Positions 1-8,512 of a stretch of 64,000 bases of DNA are shown piece after piece; position 1 is the stretch's first letter, and every line of letters begins with the position of its first letter. The DNA lies in assembly GCA_965222215.1 (NCBI GenBank), contig OZ244931.1, positions 2,852,001-2,916,000 on the forward strand, read 5' to 3'. The position numbers were made by a program, and so were the translations under genes. A model generated the notes under the pieces. That model was not told where the DNA came from. It ran no database searches and was given only the letters and a program-made list of their open reading frames with translations. Source of the DNA: JABJAG01 sp965222215 (lineage in GTDB: Bacteria > Pseudomonadota > Alphaproteobacteria > UBA6615).

Positions 1-1
1 C

Positions 2-502
2 GACAAGCCGGAGGATTTCGGCGACGTGGCGATGACCCCCGCCGCGGCCGAGGACCTCGACACAACGTTTGGCGACGGCACGGCCGAAAAAATCAAGGAC
101 ATCGGTTGGCGTTTCGACGCGGGCGTGGAAGCGCCAACCGCGAAGGTAAGTCCTGAAGAGATGGGCGCACGCCTGGCGCGCTTCGCCGACATGAACGCCG
201 ACGGAAGCGGACCGCTGCGCCGTTACGCCGTCATGGATTCGGTCGCCGGCGCCGCCATTACCGGCGACCCGGGCCTGAAGGCCGACATCTTCGAACTCGC
301 GACCGGCGCGGAGGCCGAATTGGCAAGCACTCCCGGAAAACGCACCCTGATGTGCGTCGGCGGCGGCGTATCGATGTCCTGGGACGGCCAGACGGCCGAC
401 ACGACCCCATGGGACGCGGTCGCACTGCCGCCGGACACAGGCTGCCGCCTGACCAACACCGGCGACGAGCCGGCGCAGCTGTTCGCGATGGAGACCGGTT
501 AA
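2..502 (+). CDS. Cupin-like protein, 5' end outside the window
   Basis: The reading frame is already open at the window edge (first codons read D-K-P-E-D-F-G), so this is the C-terminal part of a longer protein; the internal GTG at 26 is not needed as a start. The last ~45 residues (a glycine-rich strand, then SWDGQ, PWDAVALPPDTG and LTNTGDEPAQLFAME) look like the closing strands of a cupin barrel, as in small-molecule-binding or dioxygenase-type cupins. No metal-binding His set is visible in the part seen, so no reaction can be assigned. It converges on the oxidoreductase gene at 643, with a palindromic repeat in between. Confidence 0.6.
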   Translation, partial: DKPEDFGDVAMTPAAAEDLDTTFGDGTAEKIKDIGWRFDAGVEAPTAKVSPEEMGARLARFADMNADGSGPLRRYAVMDSVAGAAITGDPGLKADIFELATGAEAELASTPGKRTLMCVGGGVSMSWDGQTADTTPWDAVALPPDTGCRLTNTGDEPAQLFAMETG

Positions 503-531
503 CGGGGGCACAGCAAGACCCGACAACTCCT

Positions 532-604
532 GTCATGGCCGGACTTGATCCGGCCATCTCGTCCCGGTCCGTGCGGAGATGCCCGGATCAAGCCCGGGCA
601 TGAC
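532..604. repeat. 73-bp double-hairpin repeat, copy 1
   Basis: This intergenic element begins GTCATG and ends CATGAC, and holds two strong hairpins: ATGGCCGGA/TCCGGCCAT near the left end and ATGCCCGG/CCGGGCAT near the right end, joined by a central CTCGTCCCGGTCCGTGCGGAG-type spacer. A second copy lies at 56935-57007 in the opposite orientation with 69 of 73 identical positions. It lies between two convergent genes and may also act as a bidirectional transcription stop. It resembles REP or small MITE-like elements. Confidence 0.85.
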
Positions 605-642
605 AAACTTCTCGATTGCCCCGGGCGAACAGAAACCGGCGG

Positions 643-1821
643 CTAGGCGCCTTCGGTCACGTCCCGCGCTTCCACGGGTGTGTCGGGAATTCCCGTGGGG
701 TTGGCCTTCCAGTAATCCTCGTAACAGTCCAGCGTCGCGTACGGCATGATCATGCCCGGGTTGAAAGGCACCGGTTCCTCACCCGCCGCGATCTTCTTCG
801 GCCAGTCGTAGTCGGCCAGCGCCGCCTTCGCGATGGCAACGAAATCGCCCTCTTCGTCAACCAGCGCCTGCTCGGCCAGGTCCGGATTCTCAAGCTTGCC
901 GTTCGCCATCTGGGGCAGCCCCGAGTAGCGTTTCGCCAGACCCGACAGGCTCTTGTCCGTCCCGAACACGGGTGAGACGCCGAGATGCGCGCTGCAGTCC
1001 AGATAGTCGATCCCGGTTTCCGCCAGCTTCGAGAACACGACCCTGGCGTCGTCGTCGCCGCCCGGCCACTCGTACTCGAAGTCGTTGACCTTGGTCTGGG
1101 AGATACGCACGCCGACCGGCTTGTCCGGCACCGCCGCACGAACCGCCTCCATCACTTCGCAATGGTAGCGGATTCGGTTCTCGACCGGCCCACCATACTC
1201 GTCGTCGCGCTGGTTGGTGTAGACGGTCAGGAACTCGTCCGGCAGATAGCCGTTCGCGCCGTGGACCTCGATCCCGTCGAAGCCGATTTCGACGGCCCGG
1301 CGCGCCGCCGCGCCGTAGCTGGCAACGACCTCCGCCATCTCGTCGCGGGTAATTTCGCGCGGGGTCTGGAATACGTCACCGCTGCCGCGATAGCGCGGGA
1401 TCTGCTTGCCTTTCGGTGTCACCACCGACGGCGCGATCGAGCCGTCGACCCAGTTGTTGCCCTGATTAATCGCGCCGCAGTGGAATATCTGCATGAAGAT
1501 CGGCGCACCCTCGGCGTGCACCGCATCCACCACCTTACGCCAGGAATCGCGCTGTTCGTCGGTCGCAATACCCGGCTGGTAGAGATAACCCTGGCTGTAT
1601 TTGAGGTCGATGTAGACACCCTCGGTCACGATCAGGCCCCAGCCGCCGCGCGCAAAGGATGCGTAGTATTCGGCCATCTGATCGGTCGCCAGCCCGTCAT
1701 CCGTGGCGCTCGTGCGCGTCATCGGCGAGACGACGGTGCGGTTTGCGGTTTCCACGCCCCGGATCGCGCCCGGCGCAAAGATGTTGGGGTACTTTTCGAC
1801 CCCCGGTCCACTCAAGCTCAT
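643..1821 (-). CDS. NADH:flavin oxidoreductase, Old Yellow Enzyme family
   Basis: This predicted FMN-dependent ene-reductase has 392 residues and a TIM-barrel pattern: substrate-side QIFHCG near 111-116, the catalytic HGAN motif at 187-190, DDEYGGPVENR at 206-216 (typical of the family) and the FMN phosphate-side GVRIS near 237-241. The start is the ATG at 1821, 11 bases after the stop of the sulfurtransferase and preceded by AAGGAA; the open frame runs upstream but only overlaps that gene. It is probably co-transcribed with the sulfurtransferase. The substrate cannot be told from sequence; the family reduces activated alkenes or degrades xenobiotics, and some long members demethylate amines, but the FeS/FAD extension of those is absent. 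Confidence 0.9.
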   Translation of the reverse strand: MSLSGPGVEKYPNIFAPGAIRGVETANRTVVSPMTRTSATDDGLATDQMAEYYASFARGGWGLIVTEGVYIDLKYSQGYLYQPGIATDEQRDSWRKVVDAVHAEGAPIFMQIFHCGAINQGNNWVDGSIAPSVVTPKGKQIPRYRGSGDVFQTPREITRDEMAEVVASYGAAARRAVEIGFDGIEVHGANGYLPDEFLTVYTNQRDDEYGGPVENRIRYHCEVMEAVRAAVPDKPVGVRISQTKVNDFEYEWPGGDDDARVVFSKLAETGIDYLDCSAHLGVSPVFGTDKSLSGLAKRYSGLPQMANGKLENPDLAEQALVDEEGDFVAIAKAALADYDWPKKIAAGEEPVPFNPGMIMPYATLDCYEDYWKANPTGIPDTPVEARDVTEGA

Positions 1822-1831
1822 CTGAAATTCC

Positions 1832-2677
1832 TTATTTCTCGATGGGCACGCCGACGAGGCTGCCCCATTCGGTCCACGAGCCGTCGTAGCTGCGGACATT
1901 TTCGAAACCGAGCAACTCGGTCATGGTGAAGTACGCCAGGGTCGCCCGGTGGCTCAGCCGGCAGTAGGAAATCACGTCCTTGTCCGCTGTCGCGCCGCGC
2001 TCGGCCAACAACGCGCGCAGCTCGTCGGCCGACTTGAACGTCATGTCGTCATTGAGGAACTCGTCGAAGAACAAATGACGCGCACCGGGAATACGGCCCG
2101 CCCGCTCCGCACCGACATCCGGCGCGCCGATCATGTTCACGCGCTCGCCGTTGTATTCCTCCGGCGAACGGTGGTCGAGCAGGACAGCCTCTTCGCCGGC
2201 CTTCAGCGCATCGAGACGGTCGACGATTTCCATGAAGCGCACCCGCATGGAATCGTTCCGCGGTCCGTTCGGCGTGTAGCTCGCCGGAGCCGGCGCTCCG
2301 GGCGCGTCCGTCGTCGTCGGGCGGCCTTCCTTCTCCCACAGCACGCGTCCGCCGTTCAGCAGCCGCACATCCTTGTGACCCAGGTAGGTGAACACCCACC
2401 AGCCGTACGTCCCGAACTGCACGGGATCGCCGTAGCAGACCACCGTCGTGTCGTTGGAAATTCCGAGCTTCGCACAGCGCTCGGCGAACAGCTCGGGCGA
2501 CGGGAAGTCGCGGATCGCGTCGTCCCACAGCAGGTCCTTCCAGAAGAACCCGTGTGCGCCCGGAATGTGCCATTGGTCATAGGATTCGGTGCCGGTCCAG
2601 TTGAACTCCAGAATCACGACATTCGGGTCGTCGAGATGTTCTTCGAGCCAGGAAGGCTCCACCAGTCTGTCGGACAT
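1832..2677 (-). CDS. Two-domain rhodanese-type sulfurtransferase
   Basis: This 281-residue protein has two rhodanese domains, as in thiosulfate and 3-mercaptopyruvate sulfurtransferases, which move sulfane sulfur to a thiophilic acceptor. The active Cys is C239 in the loop CRLSHRA (239-245), followed by the family-typical SYDGSWTEWG at 263-272. The loop differs from the CGSGVTA of mercaptopyruvate enzymes and CRKGVTA of vertebrate rhodanese, so the donor is uncertain. The N-terminal domain is the usual structural one. The start is ATG 2677, with GGGGGAG just upstream; the longer open frame to 2824 would run into the divergent gene's promoter region. First gene of a pair with the oxidoreductase. 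Confidence 0.88.
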   Translation of the reverse strand: MSDRLVEPSWLEEHLDDPNVVILEFNWTGTESYDQWHIPGAHGFFWKDLLWDDAIRDFPSPELFAERCAKLGISNDTTVVCYGDPVQFGTYGWWVFTYLGHKDVRLLNGGRVLWEKEGRPTTTDAPGAPAPASYTPNGPRNDSMRVRFMEIVDRLDALKAGEEAVLLDHRSPEEYNGERVNMIGAPDVGAERAGRIPGARHLFFDEFLNDDMTFKSADELRALLAERGATADKDVISYCRLSHRATLAYFTMTELLGFENVRSYDGSWTEWGSLVGVPIEK

Positions 2678-2783
2678 GTTCTCCCCCGGTCCCGCATGGC
2701 GCGGTGTTAGAATTTCCCGGATGAAAGCCCGCGCGGTCGGGAAAAGCAATGCATCCATGGCAAATACGACAAACGGAAATCTC

Positions 2784-3695
2784 ATGAGCTTAGAAACCAT
2801 TGGCGTGGTCAGCATGGGCGACATGGGTCATGCCGTCGCGCGCACCTTGCAGGACGGCGGATACCGCGTACTCACGGCTCTCGACGGGCGGAGCCAACGC
2901 ACGCATGCGCTGGCCGAGAAGGCCGGGATAGAGGATGCCGGCACGGTCTCGCATCTCGTCGATGCGGCAGACCTGGTCCTGTCCATTGTCCCGCCCGCCT
3001 CTGCACCCGCCTTCGCGGCCGAGGTCGCGGACGCGGTCGGCGCGTCCGAAACCGAACTCGTCTTCGTCGACTGCAACGCAATCTCACCTTCGACCACGCG
3101 GGCTATCGGCGAAACGATCAGGCGCACGGGCGGCGTATTCGTCGACGGCGGCATCATCGGCGCACCGCCCGGACGCCGCGATCCGACAAGGCTCTATGTC
3201 AGCGGGCCGGAGGCGACGCGCGTCGAGGCACTCGCACGGCCGGACCTGTTGATCCGCAATCTCGGCTCGGACATCGGCGCCGCGTCGGGCATCAAAATGT
3301 GCTACGCGGCGCTCACCAAGGGCACGATGACTCTCGACACGCTGGTGTTGATCGGTGCGCATGCGCTTGGGCTCGGCGACGCACTGATGAAGGAGTTCTC
3401 CGAGAGCCAGGACACCGCAAAAAAGCGAATGGAACGCAGTGTCCCCTGGCTCGCCGCGGATTCCGCGCGCTGGGTCGGCGAGATGGAGGAAATCGCGAAA
3501 ACATTTGCCGAGATCGGCCTCACACCGCACATGCACGAAGGGGCCGCCGATATGTTTCGACTGATGTCCGAATCCGCGCTCGCTGCCGAGACAAGAGAGA
3601 CTGCCGATCGAACCCGCTCCCTTGGGGATGCGATCGAGGCGTTCTTCGCCGCTATGCCTTCCGCTTCCCACCGCGACGCGGCGGACGGGAACTAG
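2784..3695 (+). CDS. NAD(P)-dependent beta-hydroxyacid dehydrogenase-like oxidoreductase
   Basis: This 303-residue enzyme has an N-terminal Rossmann domain (IGVVSMGDMG at residues 6-15, the usual G-x-x-x-M-G-x-M-G nucleotide loop) and an alpha-helical C-terminal domain like that of the 6-phosphogluconate dehydrogenase-like DUF1932 group. Likely substrate-loop residues are FVDGGIIGAPP at 119-129 and the catalytic Lys in GIKMCYAALTKG (K171). The substrate is unknown. ATG 2784 was chosen because the Rossmann strand begins directly after it; ATG 2757 is possible. It is divergent from the sulfurtransferase, and its 3' end overlaps the convergent gene at 3652 by 44 bases. Confidence 0.85.
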   Translation: MSLETIGVVSMGDMGHAVARTLQDGGYRVLTALDGRSQRTHALAEKAGIEDAGTVSHLVDAADLVLSIVPPASAPAFAAEVADAVGASETELVFVDCNAISPSTTRAIGETIRRTGGVFVDGGIIGAPPGRRDPTRLYVSGPEATRVEALARPDLLIRNLGSDIGAASGIKMCYAALTKGTMTLDTLVLIGAHALGLGDALMKEFSESQDTAKKRMERSVPWLAADSARWVGEMEEIAKTFAEIGLTPHMHEGAADMFRLMSESALAAETRETADRTRSLGDAIEAFFAAMPSASHRDAADGN

Positions 3696-4170
3696 AAGCG
3701 GCCGGCCGTGACGGACGCGGCCTGCCGCCGGACCGCCGCTTGCCCCCCGACGACTTGCCCATCTTGCGCAGCTGGCGCACCAGCGCCTTCATCTCGCGCC
3801 GCTCGAACTGGAGATCTTCCTCCTGCCGGGCATTGCCGCGCGCATCACGAATCAGCTGATCGAGCTGGCCGACAACATTCTCGGCGGTGCGCGCAACCTC
3901 GTTGAGCTGGCTCTTGCCGTTCAGCTTGAGAACCACTTCCTGGTTCATCATCAGGTCAGAAAAGGCTTCGACATCGGTCTTGCCGAGCCGGTCGAGGGTC
4001 CGGTCGATTTCCGTCCAGGAACCGCGCCAGTCACGATAGACCGTCGGCGCACGGTCGCGACCGCGCACACGGCTAACTTTCTCGAGCTGGACCATGATGC
4101 GCACGAACTGCCAGACAACCAGACGCAGTTCCGTGGTTTTGGCCGGCTCGCCCGCGGGGGCGTCGCTCAT
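3652..4170 (-). CDS. Hypothetical protein with a very basic C-terminal tail
   Basis: I do not recognise this 172-residue protein. The first ~135 residues look helical and contain conserved-looking WRGSWTEIDRTLDRL and LVRQLRKM stretches. The last ~35 residues are almost all Lys, Arg, Ser, Gly and Pro, which suggests nucleic-acid or phosphate binding. Its ATG overlaps the stop of the SprT-like gene (ATGA at 4167-4170), so translation is probably coupled and the two proteins may share a process. The 3' end overlaps the convergent dehydrogenase gene. Confidence 0.75.
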   Translation of the reverse strand: MSDAPAGEPAKTTELRLVVWQFVRIMVQLEKVSRVRGRDRAPTVYRDWRGSWTEIDRTLDRLGKTDVEAFSDLMMNQEVVLKLNGKSQLNEVARTAENVVGQLDQLIRDARGNARQEEDLQFERREMKALVRQLRKMGKSSGGKRRSGGRPRPSRPAASSSRPPRRGGKRKA

Positions 4171-4706
4171 TCCGGGGTTTCCTCACGCAATCGGCCGCGC
4201 GACGGACCGCACTCGGCACAGTAGCAATCCACGATTTTCCGCCGGGGCCGACGCACATAGTGATAGGCCCGTTCGCAACCCAGGCAGCGCCAGATGAATT
4301 TCGCATTCGCCTCGCGCGACAGGTACGGGATGCGGTGGCGTACGGCCGGCACCTCGCCCAGCAACCGCATCATCTCGCGCCAGCGCGCGCCATGCCGGCA
4401 GGAGCGGTTGTGCGCAAGGTCGGCGAGAACATGGGCGCATTCGTGAATAAAGGTGGAATCACGATCCTGCTCGCGCCCCTGCTCCAAAAGACGAGCATTA
4501 AGCACGATTCGGCGGTCCGCGGCATACGCCGCACCGGCGAGCGTGCGGGCGCGGCGGCTGACCACGACCGCGCAATCGAGCATTTCACGAAAGGCCGGGT
4601 CGAACTTCGCGGCGCGCGCCAGACGCGCCGAGAGTCCCCATCGCTCCGCGATCTCGCGAACCGTCCCAATACGGCGATGTCCCTTGGCGAGCGTGTCAGC
4701 GGACAA
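4167..4706 (-). CDS. SprT-like zinc metalloprotease domain protein
   Basis: This 179-residue protein has the SprT-family zinc site: HECAH at residues 88-92, with a third ligand probably H105 in CRHGARW. A C-terminal zinc-ribbon follows (C141-x-x-C144, then C161, C163 and C166). SprT domains occur in bacterial YpjP/SprT proteins and in the eukaryotic DNA-protein crosslink protease SPRTN; a protease role is inferred from this family. It overlaps the thioesterase gene upstream by 11 bases and the basic-tail gene downstream by 4, so the three form one operon. Confidence 0.85.
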   Translation of the reverse strand: MSADTLAKGHRRIGTVREIAERWGLSARLARAAKFDPAFREMLDCAVVVSRRARTLAGAAYAADRRIVLNARLLEQGREQDRDSTFIHECAHVLADLAHNRSCRHGARWREMMRLLGEVPAVRHRIPYLSREANAKFIWRCLGCERAYHYVRRPRRKIVDCYCAECGPSRGRLREETPE

Positions 4707-5202
4707 TGGAAATCACCCTTCCTGCCTGTTTCGGCCGCGGCAGTTTACCATGAGCGGCGGCAATCTGGTCCAGCCGCATGAGCACGTCTTCGGGCATCGG
4801 CGCGGAGCGGCGTGCATCCATATCGACATGCAGGCTGATCAGCTCATTGGTGGACGCCAGATAGCCTTCTTCCGCGTGATACATGAAGTGCATGTAGTGC
4901 AGCCGTTTCGCGTCATGAGCCAGCAACTGCGTATCGATCCGCATCGGCGCATCCAGCATCAGTTCGCGGTCATAGGTGATGTGCGCTTCCAGGGTGAAGG
5001 TCGACGCGTTCTGCGCTTTCAGATAACTCTCGCCCAACCCGACATAGTCGAAGAACGCATCGGTCGCGTGATCGAATGCCAGCATGTAGTAGGCCAGGTT
5101 CATATGGCCGTTGTAGTCGATCCATTCCGGCAGGACGCGCTCGCTGTGGAGGGACAGCGGCGATGCGATGTTCGGCAAGGCTGTAGGCGCGTTTTCGGAC
5201 AT
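4696..5202 (-). CDS. Hotdog-fold acyl-CoA thioesterase (4HBT type)
   Basis: This 168-residue single-domain hotdog protein carries WIDYNGHMNLAYY (residues 28-39), matching the D-x-x-G-H-x-N motif of 4-hydroxybenzoyl-CoA thioesterase-like enzymes. The Asp probably acts on the thioester. It likely hydrolyses an acyl-CoA, chain unknown. The start is ATG 5202; the frame is open far upstream, but that part is the shadow of the FAD oxidase. It is the first gene of the operon with the SprT-like and basic-tail genes. Confidence 0.85.
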   Translation of the reverse strand: MSENAPTALPNIASPLSLHSERVLPEWIDYNGHMNLAYYMLAFDHATDAFFDYVGLGESYLKAQNASTFTLEAHITYDRELMLDAPMRIDTQLLAHDAKRLHYMHFMYHAEEGYLASTNELISLHVDMDARRSAPMPEDVLMRLDQIAAAHGKLPRPKQAGRVISIVR

Positions 5203-5258
5203 GGCGGGAGCATAAATAGTCGCGTGGGCTTCGCAAGCCCCGTCGCGACAGACGAAGA

Positions 5259-6596
5259 TCAGCGATGAATACCCAGCCTGCGTGACATGTCGGACTGGTA
5301 CCGGCGTTCGGGGTCCACCTGCTCGAGGATGTCGCGGAACCCGTCCAGACCGGGAAACATTCGCGCAAATCCGTCCGCCGTCATGAGCGCGTCTTTCGCG
5401 ACGTACAGGCGTCCGCCATGGTCGAGCACAATGCGTTCGATAACCTTGTGAAGGCCCTCGATGCCACGCCGGCGCGGCAGGTCGACCGCATAGGCCATGC
5501 CCTCCATCGGAAAGGACAGATAACCCTCTCCGGGGCCGCGCATCGGCTTCATCACAGCCGCGAAGGAACCGGCGTTCGCGGCGGTCACCGCTTCCATAAC
5601 GGCGCGGATACCTTGCCGTTGGGTCTCGCGCGGGAAGCCTGTGTGGATCGAGTAGAAGCCCCGCGGGCCATAGACGCGATTGAAGCCGGGCATGCTGTCG
5701 AGCGGAAAATAGAACGGCGCCAGACCCAGGCGCACATCCCGTCCGTCGGGCGGAAGCTTGTGATAGCGGCGGTTGGTGTACCAACGCAGCAACGCCGGCT
5801 GCAGCAGCGCCGACGGCGGCGCGAAGCGGATCGGGCGCACGGGCGGTGGCGGGGCAACCCCGGCATCGTCGGGGGCATGATCGCCCAGCTCCAGTATTCC
5901 CCGGCCCAAAGACCTGCCGCGCGCCATCGCATCGACCCACCCGAACAGATAGCCGGTGGAGGATCGCGCGCCGTCGATGGTATCGATCATCTCATCGACA
6001 TCGGACATGCGCCGGAAACGCGCATCCGCCGATGCGGATGGAACCGGCATCAGCCGGAAGCCAACCCTCAAGATCGTGCCGGTCAGCCCGATCCCTCCGA
6101 GCGTGGCTTTGAATATTTCCAGGTTCTCATCACGCGAGGCCCGAACCACTTCGCCGCTGGCGATCATCAGATCGACCCACGATACGTGGTCGCCGAAGCT
6201 GCCGACGCGGTGATGGTTCTTGGAGTGGATATCGTTTGCAACGGCACCGCCGACCGTCACGCTCGCTGTCGCCGCCGAGACGGGAAAGCAGAACCCCTCG
6301 GGCAGAAAACGATCCAGAAGCGCGGTGAAGTCGACCCCCGCCTCGCACACGACCTCGCGCGTCGCGGGATCGAAGGACAGGATCCGGTTCAGGTTCCGGG
6401 TCAGGATCGTTTGACCGCCATCGTCGAGGGCCGCGTCGCCGTAGCATCGACCGCCGCCATAGGAGATCACGCCACGGCCGTCCCGGTCCCGGACCGCGGC
6501 GCGAAGATCTTCCTCGCTATCCGGGGCGACCGTCGCCGCCCGTGCGAAGCGCGACCGGCCCCACGTCGTCAGCGTCTGTTCGGTCCAGACCGTCAT
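5259..6596 (-). CDS. DprE1-like FAD-linked oxidoreductase
   Basis: This 445-residue flavoprotein is of the VAO/D-lactate oxidase fold. The FAD-binding half has YGGGRCYGDAAL (46-57) and VGGAVANDIHSKNHH (115-129), close to the pattern of decaprenylphosphoryl-beta-D-ribose 2'-oxidase (DprE1), followed by GSFGDHVSW. In actinobacteria DprE1 works with DprE2 to make the arabinose donor of the cell wall; no DprE2-like reductase is beside it here, so a related sugar-lipid or alcohol oxidation is inferred. It lies 4 bases downstream of the exported-protein gene, so the two are probably co-transcribed. Confidence 0.8.
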   Translation of the reverse strand: MTVWTEQTLTTWGRSRFARAATVAPDSEEDLRAAVRDRDGRGVISYGGGRCYGDAALDDGGQTILTRNLNRILSFDPATREVVCEAGVDFTALLDRFLPEGFCFPVSAATASVTVGGAVANDIHSKNHHRVGSFGDHVSWVDLMIASGEVVRASRDENLEIFKATLGGIGLTGTILRVGFRLMPVPSASADARFRRMSDVDEMIDTIDGARSSTGYLFGWVDAMARGRSLGRGILELGDHAPDDAGVAPPPPVRPIRFAPPSALLQPALLRWYTNRRYHKLPPDGRDVRLGLAPFYFPLDSMPGFNRVYGPRGFYSIHTGFPRETQRQGIRAVMEAVTAANAGSFAAVMKPMRGPGEGYLSFPMEGMAYAVDLPRRRGIEGLHKVIERIVLDHGGRLYVAKDALMTADGFARMFPGLDGFRDILEQVDPERRYQSDMSRRLGIHR

Positions 6597-6600
6597 GCCG

Positions 6601-7683
6601 TCACGGCGCGATGGAAATGACAGGGCAATTCACGATGATCCCGTCCGCGCTCACAACGGCGCCGCCCGGACCGGTCAGGCTGCCCGTCGCGGCCGCGGCG
6701 AGCACCTGCACTTCGCTGGATAGAAGTTCGCGGCCTGGCAGCGCCTTTTCGGCCCAGACAACCGGATGCGATGCCCAGAGCGGGCTGTAGCCCAGCCCCT
6801 GCCCGGGCACGTCACCGGTGATGTTGCGTGGCGACAAACCATCGGCCAACGCACTGGCCAGCCCCTGGCGGACGCCGTTCTCCGCCCCCGTCACACCGTT
6901 GACGACGACATAGATGGGTTCGACCGCGCTGAACGGCGCTTCGCCCTGCCCGGCGGCGATATCGTCGAGCCGCGGCGCGTGGGTCGCGCCCTCAAGCGCA
7001 GCCACCAGGGCAACATCGCTTTCCGTCGAGACATAGGTCAGCCGCTTGCCGCCGGCAAAACCGTCAGTCAGGGACAGCGTAACGATCCCGTCACGCGGAC
7101 ATATACGCACCACCTTGTCGTGGGTCAGCGCGTGATCGGCATCGCCGTCGCAAAATCCGTTCAAAGTCTGCGCATCGACATCGAAGGCCAACACCGGCGC
7201 GTTAAAGACCGTGCCGCCTTCCTCGGAGAGCCGCATCAGGGGTGTATAATCTTCATCGCCGACCGAGCCCGGCTGTGCGGTTCGCGGCGGGAAAGGCGCA
7301 CCCTCGGGACCCGGCTCAACTACGCGATCCGGGCTGAAATCGACTGTGCCACCATCGAAGACAAGCGCGCCGTCCGGCGCCAGTCGCGCTTCGCGAACCG
7401 CATTCGTAGCCCCGGCGTTCGTGAGCTTGTCGGAGAAGTTGATCCCCAGCCGCTCCGCCGTATCGCGGTCGCTTGTGTCCAGCAGCACGAACCACACACT
7501 TTCCCCGCCGGTCATCCGGCCTTCCTGCAGGGGAAGAACAACCTCCATCTTTTCGGGATCGATGCTCGCGGATCGCACGAACTGCACGTCCTCGGCCGCG
7601 GCGGGCGCCGATGCGGCAAAGACAGCCATGATGGAGGCAGCACAGAAATACAGGCTCAGTTCCAAACTAAAGACGCGGTTCAT
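6601..7683 (-). CDS. Exported hypothetical protein
   Basis: I do not recognise this 360-residue protein. It begins with a clear signal peptide (FCAASIMAVFAASAPAAAED, cleavage likely after the AAA), so it is probably periplasmic. The mature part is beta-rich, with a repeated P-G-x-x-G pattern and only two Cys in the middle (near NGFCDGDADH and VRICPRDG) that could form a disulfide. ATG 7683 is chosen because it gives a standard signal peptide; ATG 7719 is a good alternative with AGGA upstream. Its only close neighbour is the DprE1-like oxidase downstream. Confidence 0.7.
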   Translation of the reverse strand: MNRVFSLELSLYFCAASIMAVFAASAPAAAEDVQFVRSASIDPEKMEVVLPLQEGRMTGGESVWFVLLDTSDRDTAERLGINFSDKLTNAGATNAVREARLAPDGALVFDGGTVDFSPDRVVEPGPEGAPFPPRTAQPGSVGDEDYTPLMRLSEEGGTVFNAPVLAFDVDAQTLNGFCDGDADHALTHDKVVRICPRDGIVTLSLTDGFAGGKRLTYVSTESDVALVAALEGATHAPRLDDIAAGQGEAPFSAVEPIYVVVNGVTGAENGVRQGLASALADGLSPRNITGDVPGQGLGYSPLWASHPVVWAEKALPGRELLSSEVQVLAAAATGSLTGPGGAVVSADGIIVNCPVISIAP

Positions 7684-7769
7684 CGGCGATTGCGCTTTCC
7701 CGGTTAGCGATTTGTTCATCACGCGCGGCGATCCTAGCACGCACGACGGAAAACACCGGATGGCAACAC

Positions 7770-7967
7770 ATGCTTCCAGAAACGCGACGGCACCACGGCG
7801 ATCGGCTCCCTTCTTTCGAGCAAATGGAAGAACTGGCGCTGGAAGTTGAGCAGATGCTCGTCCGCATTTCCGAGGGTTGGCGCATGGCGACAGCCGCACG
7901 CGGCAGGATCGCGCGGATCAAGCGTATCTCGGCCAGCGCCGGCGCGGCCCGCATCGAGCGCGGCTAA
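7770..7967 (+). CDS. Possible small helical protein, weak support
   Basis: This 65-codon frame fills most of the gap between two minus-strand genes. The central part (FEQMEELALEVEQMLVRISE, then MATAARGRIARIKRI) would form an amphipathic helix with a basic end, better than expected for a random frame. The ribosome-binding site is poor (GGATGG upstream of 7770), and an inner ATG at 7824 is also possible. The opposite strand reads mostly Ser/Arg and looks like its shadow. Kept at low confidence. Confidence 0.35.
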   Translation: MLPETRRHHGDRLPSFEQMEELALEVEQMLVRISEGWRMATAARGRIARIKRISASAGAARIERG

Positions 7968-7977
7968 GCGCCGGCTT

Positions 7978-8448
7978 CTAGCGCAACTCGAATATCGCCT
8001 CGACCTCCAGCGCCACATCGAAGGGCATGACGACGTTTCCCATGGCCGTGCGGGTATGCACTCCCGCATCGCCAAAAATGTCGATCAACAGTTCCGACGC
8101 GCCGTTCACGACATCAGGAATCGCCGTGAAGTCCGGCATGGCGTTCACATAGCCCTTTACATTGACCACCCGCAGGATGCGGTCCAGATCGCCGGCGAGC
8201 GCCGCGCGGGCCTGTGTCAGCACGTTCAGCGTGCAAAGCCGGGCGGCCTCCTGCCCCTCCTCCAGTGTGAACTCACGGCCAAGCTTCCCGATAAACCGAA
8301 GTTCGCCGTTCCACTGGGGCGTCATGCCGGAAACGAAGAGCAGCCGGTCGACCTTCATCGTCGGCACAATCTTGGCCACCTTCGGGTTCGAAGGCTGCGG
8401 CAGCTCGATACCGAGTTCTTCGAGGCGGGATTCGATAGTCGCAGTCAC
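7978..8448 (-). CDS. RidA family protein (YjgF/YER057c/UK114)
   Basis: This 156-residue protein matches the RidA family over its full length: LLFVSGMTPQWNGE (strand and turn), GQEAARLCTLNVLTQARAAL (helix), LRVVNVKGYVNAMPDF, and GVHTRTAMGNVVMPFDVALEVEAIF at the C-terminus. RidA enzymes hydrolyse reactive enamines/imines such as 2-aminoacrylate; this one belongs to the longer subgroup starting with SRLEELGIELP, for which the substrate is less clear. The Arg in HTRTAMG corresponds to the residue that binds the substrate carboxylate in active members. It appears to be a single gene. Confidence 0.9.
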   Translation of the reverse strand: MTATIESRLEELGIELPQPSNPKVAKIVPTMKVDRLLFVSGMTPQWNGELRFIGKLGREFTLEEGQEAARLCTLNVLTQARAALAGDLDRILRVVNVKGYVNAMPDFTAIPDVVNGASELLIDIFGDAGVHTRTAMGNVVMPFDVALEVEAIFELR

Positions 8449-8512
8449 GGGGCTTTCCTCCAGAATCGCAGAGGAAGAAACCTAAAGGCCGTGCCCGCGC
8501 ACGACAATGCGT

